A stretch of 64,000 nt of DNA, taken from contig NZ_CP071872.1 of the NCBI RefSeq assembly GCF_022647665.1, positions 682,001-746,000 on the forward strand, in the 5' to 3' direction. Below the pieces are notes generated by a model that was not told the origin of the DNA, ran no database searches, and was given only the letters and a program-made list of their open reading frames with translations. The DNA is from Streptomyces formicae. GTDB lineage: Bacteria > Actinomycetota > Actinomycetes > Streptomycetales > Streptomycetaceae. Shown piece after piece: positions 62,342 through 64,000 of the stretch (position 1 is the first letter of the stretch; every line of letters starts with the position of its first letter). The position numbers and the translations under genes are program-made.

Positions 62342-63463
62342 GTGGAAGCCTCGGAACGCGCACGGCTAGAGACCTACTGGCGGAAGATCGCCGAACTGTT
62401 CACCCCGGCGGAACGCCCGTCCTCGCTCCTCGTGACTCATCTGTTGCCCGAGCGCCCCGCGTTCGTGCGTGCGGTCGGCGCGGTCTCGGAACTTCGGGCC
62501 GTACTGCCCAAGCCCAAGTCCGTCACGGCCGTTGCCCGGCGGGAAGTTGAATCCAGCTTTGCTGTGGACGAGCTGTCCCGCGAACTGTTCAACGACCCCG
62601 ATCGAGCCGTGACATACCTGGAGACCAGGGCAGCCGGCGAACCGGTCGTCTTACTGGACGTGGGCGGGTACTTCGCCCCCGTGCTGGATGCACTCTGTGA
62701 CCGGTTCACCGGGCGAATTCTCGGCGTAGTAGAAGACACCGAGAACGGCCACAAGCGCTACGCCGAACGGGAGAAGCTGCCGTGCCCCGTGCTGTCCGTC
62801 GCACGGAGCCCGCTCAAAGACCCGGAAGACTTCCTAGTCGGTCAGAGCGTCGTGTTCTCCACCGAAGCTCTGTTGAGAGGGCGGGGGGACATCTTGCACG
62901 GCCGCCCGGCCCTGGTAATCGGGTTCGGCAAGCTCGGGTCCAGCATCGCGCGCCTCCTGCACGCTAAGGGGGTGCACGTCACGGTGTACGACATCGACCC
63001 TGTACGGCGTGCGCAAGCACTCTCCCAAGGGTTCGCCGTAGCGCGGAACCGCGAAGCGTCGTTGAGCATGGCGGGGCTGGTGCTCTGCGCCACGGGCTCA
63101 ATGGCTCTGAGGGGCGAGGACTTCCCGCAGCTCAAGAACGGGGCCTACGTCGCCACGGTGACCAGCTCGGAAGACGAGTTGGAGCTAGCCGGGCTTCCGG
63201 ACGGCTACACCCGTAGCACCGCTCAAGAGCACGTGACCCGGTTCGAGACGACTGGGCACTACTTCTACTTGCTCAATGGAGGTGAGGCGGTCAACTTCAT
63301 CCACGGTGCGAGCGTCGGACCGTTCATCTTCCTTGTCCAAGCCGAGATCATCGCGGGTGTCCGTGCGCTCGCCCGCGGAGACCTCTCCTCCGCCGTGCAA
63401 GAGATATCGGCGGACGACCGAAGCACTATCGCCCGTACCTGGCTCAACTACTTCATCAGGTGA
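62342..63463 (+). CDS. S-adenosylhomocysteine hydrolase-like NAD-dependent protein
   Basis: A 373-aa protein, shorter than true SAH hydrolase (about 430-490). The NAD-binding core is ALVIGFGKLGSSIARLLHAK then GVHVTVYDIDPVR around residues 190-222, and LCATGSMALRGEDFPQLKNG matches the following SAHH segment. Substrate-side residues are partly kept: LLDVGGYF, VVEDTENGHKRY (as EETTTGVH in SAHH) and SPLKDPEDF (Lys/Asp). It may act on an adenosyl or other nucleoside ether/thioether. GTG 62342 has AAGAGAGAG upstream. Codon 104 is TTA (62651-62653), suggesting bldA control. A NUDIX gene follows after 7 nt. Confidence 0.75.
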   Translation: MEASERARLETYWRKIAELFTPAERPSSLLVTHLLPERPAFVRAVGAVSELRAVLPKPKSVTAVARREVESSFAVDELSRELFNDPDRAVTYLETRAAGEPVVLLDVGGYFAPVLDALCDRFTGRILGVVEDTENGHKRYAEREKLPCPVLSVARSPLKDPEDFLVGQSVVFSTEALLRGRGDILHGRPALVIGFGKLGSSIARLLHAKGVHVTVYDIDPVRRAQALSQGFAVARNREASLSMAGLVLCATGSMALRGEDFPQLKNGAYVATVTSSEDELELAGLPDGYTRSTAQEHVTRFETTGHYFYLLNGGEAVNFIHGASVGPFIFLVQAEIIAGVRALARGDLSSAVQEISADDRSTIARTWLNYFIR

Positions 63464-63470
63464 TCACTCC

Positions 63471-64000
63471 ATGCCCATCAAGGCCGCCCACATCCGAGAG
63501 ACGTTCACGGAGTACGCCGCCGCCCACCCCGACGAGAAAGCCGCGCTGTCCGCTGTGCTGGAAGCACTCGACAAGGAAGCCGACTTGACCAGCCGCAAGA
63601 CCGAGCCCGTCCACGTCACCGCGGGGGCCGTGCTCGTCAACGACAACGGGAAAGTGCTGTTCATCCAGCACAAGGCGTTGAACAAGTACCTCACCCCCGG
63701 CGGCCACTTGGAGCCCGAGGACCCGAACCTGTTGGGTGCCGCGCTACGCGAGCTCACGGAAGAAACAGGCATCCGTGGCAGCATCACGCCGCTTCTCCCC
63801 GGCCCCGTCCACATCGATGTGCACGACATTCCAGCGAACGACGCCAAGGGTGAGCCAGCCCACCAGCACGCGGACGTGCGTTACCTGTTCGGCATCACGG
63901 GCCCCGCCGACGTGACGTTGCAGGAAGAAGAGGTCAGCGACTGCGAATGGCGGAGCCCGGACACCCTCGCGGACGAAACGCTGCGCAATCGCGTCCTCGC
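63471..64000 (+). CDS. NUDIX hydrolase (3' end outside window)
   Basis: About 176 codons are present from ATG 63471 (MPIKAAHIRETFTEYAAAHP); the gene continues past the edge. The NUDIX box is GGHLEPEDPNLLGAALRELT then EETGI near residues 82-106, with one residue more than the standard spacing before RELTEE, as in some actinobacterial members. The domain hydrolyses a nucleoside diphosphate linked to another group. It lies 7 nt after the SAHH-like gene, so the two may act on the same nucleotide-like compound. Confidence 0.88.
   Translation, partial: MPIKAAHIRETFTEYAAAHPDEKAALSAVLEALDKEADLTSRKTEPVHVTAGAVLVNDNGKVLFIQHKALNKYLTPGGHLEPEDPNLLGAALRELTEETGIRGSITPLLPGPVHIDVHDIPANDAKGEPAHQHADVRYLFGITGPADVTLQEEEVSDCEWRSPDTLADETLRNRVL

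Overview
The window is chromosomal DNA of a Streptomyces or a very close actinomycete. It is very GC-rich, nearly every codon of the core genes ends in G or C, and GTG starts and 4-nt ATGA/GTGA start-stop overlaps are frequent. The gene order matches the conserved Streptomyces segment that holds the futalosine menaquinone genes, the complete nuoA-N operon and a long-chain polyprenyl diphosphate synthase.

Layout. 1-7.5 kb: a truncated oxygenase gene and a small membrane protein (minus strand), then late menaquinone genes: UbiD-type decarboxylase (mqnL), prenyltransferase (mqnP), rhomboid protease, UbiX flavin prenyltransferase, an Lrp-type regulator, aminofutalosine synthase (mqnE) and a GNAT acetyltransferase. 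7.6-20 kb: an ABC-F ATPase; a dicarboxylate/amino-acid symporter behind a Cys-rich leader peptide and a strong hairpin; a small minus-strand membrane protein with two SOS (LexA) box matches upstream; two hypothetical genes; ribosomal protein bL37; a TetR / MaoC / FabG / thiolase group; and a cold-shock gene. 20-33 kb: mqnA, a lipoprotein esterase, a Ser/Thr kinase, mqnC with a barrel-less amidohydrolase relative, menG, glutaminase, geranylgeranyl reductase, a Tat-exported flavoprotein and an NlpC/P60 hydrolase. 33.8-50.2 kb: nuoA-N, 14 genes on the plus strand, with a probable Rex operator upstream and two tandem hairpins downstream. An extra ORF sits between nuoF and nuoG. 50.3-59.3 kb: a frameshifted small acidic gene, a septum-formation-like protein, fumarylacetoacetase, a CocE-like hydrolase lacking the nucleophile serine, polyprenyl diphosphate synthase, a LolA-like exported protein and a secreted M28 aminopeptidase. 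59.4-64 kb: an accessory block with lower third-position GC and TTA codons. It holds an HTH/TPR regulator divergent from three small coupled hypothetical genes, an S-adenosylhomocysteine-hydrolase-like protein and a NUDIX hydrolase cut by the window end.

How it fits together. MqnA, MqnE, MqnC, MqnP, MqnL, a UbiX partner, MenG and a GGR-type reductase supply and modify menaquinone. The polyprenyl synthase probably makes its side chain. Complex I (NuoA-N) reduces that quinone with NADH. MqnB and MqnD are not in this window. No rRNA, tRNA, CRISPR array, integrase or transposase was seen.

Most unusual points: the leader-peptide attenuator in front of the symporter, the SOS-type small membrane protein, the frameshifted gene with a repeated TTPSQAEGE motif, the ORF wedged between nuoF and nuoG, the barrel-less amidohydrolase beside mqnC, the accessory SAHH-like/NUDIX block, and a recurring pattern of short tandem repeats that begin at stop codons.
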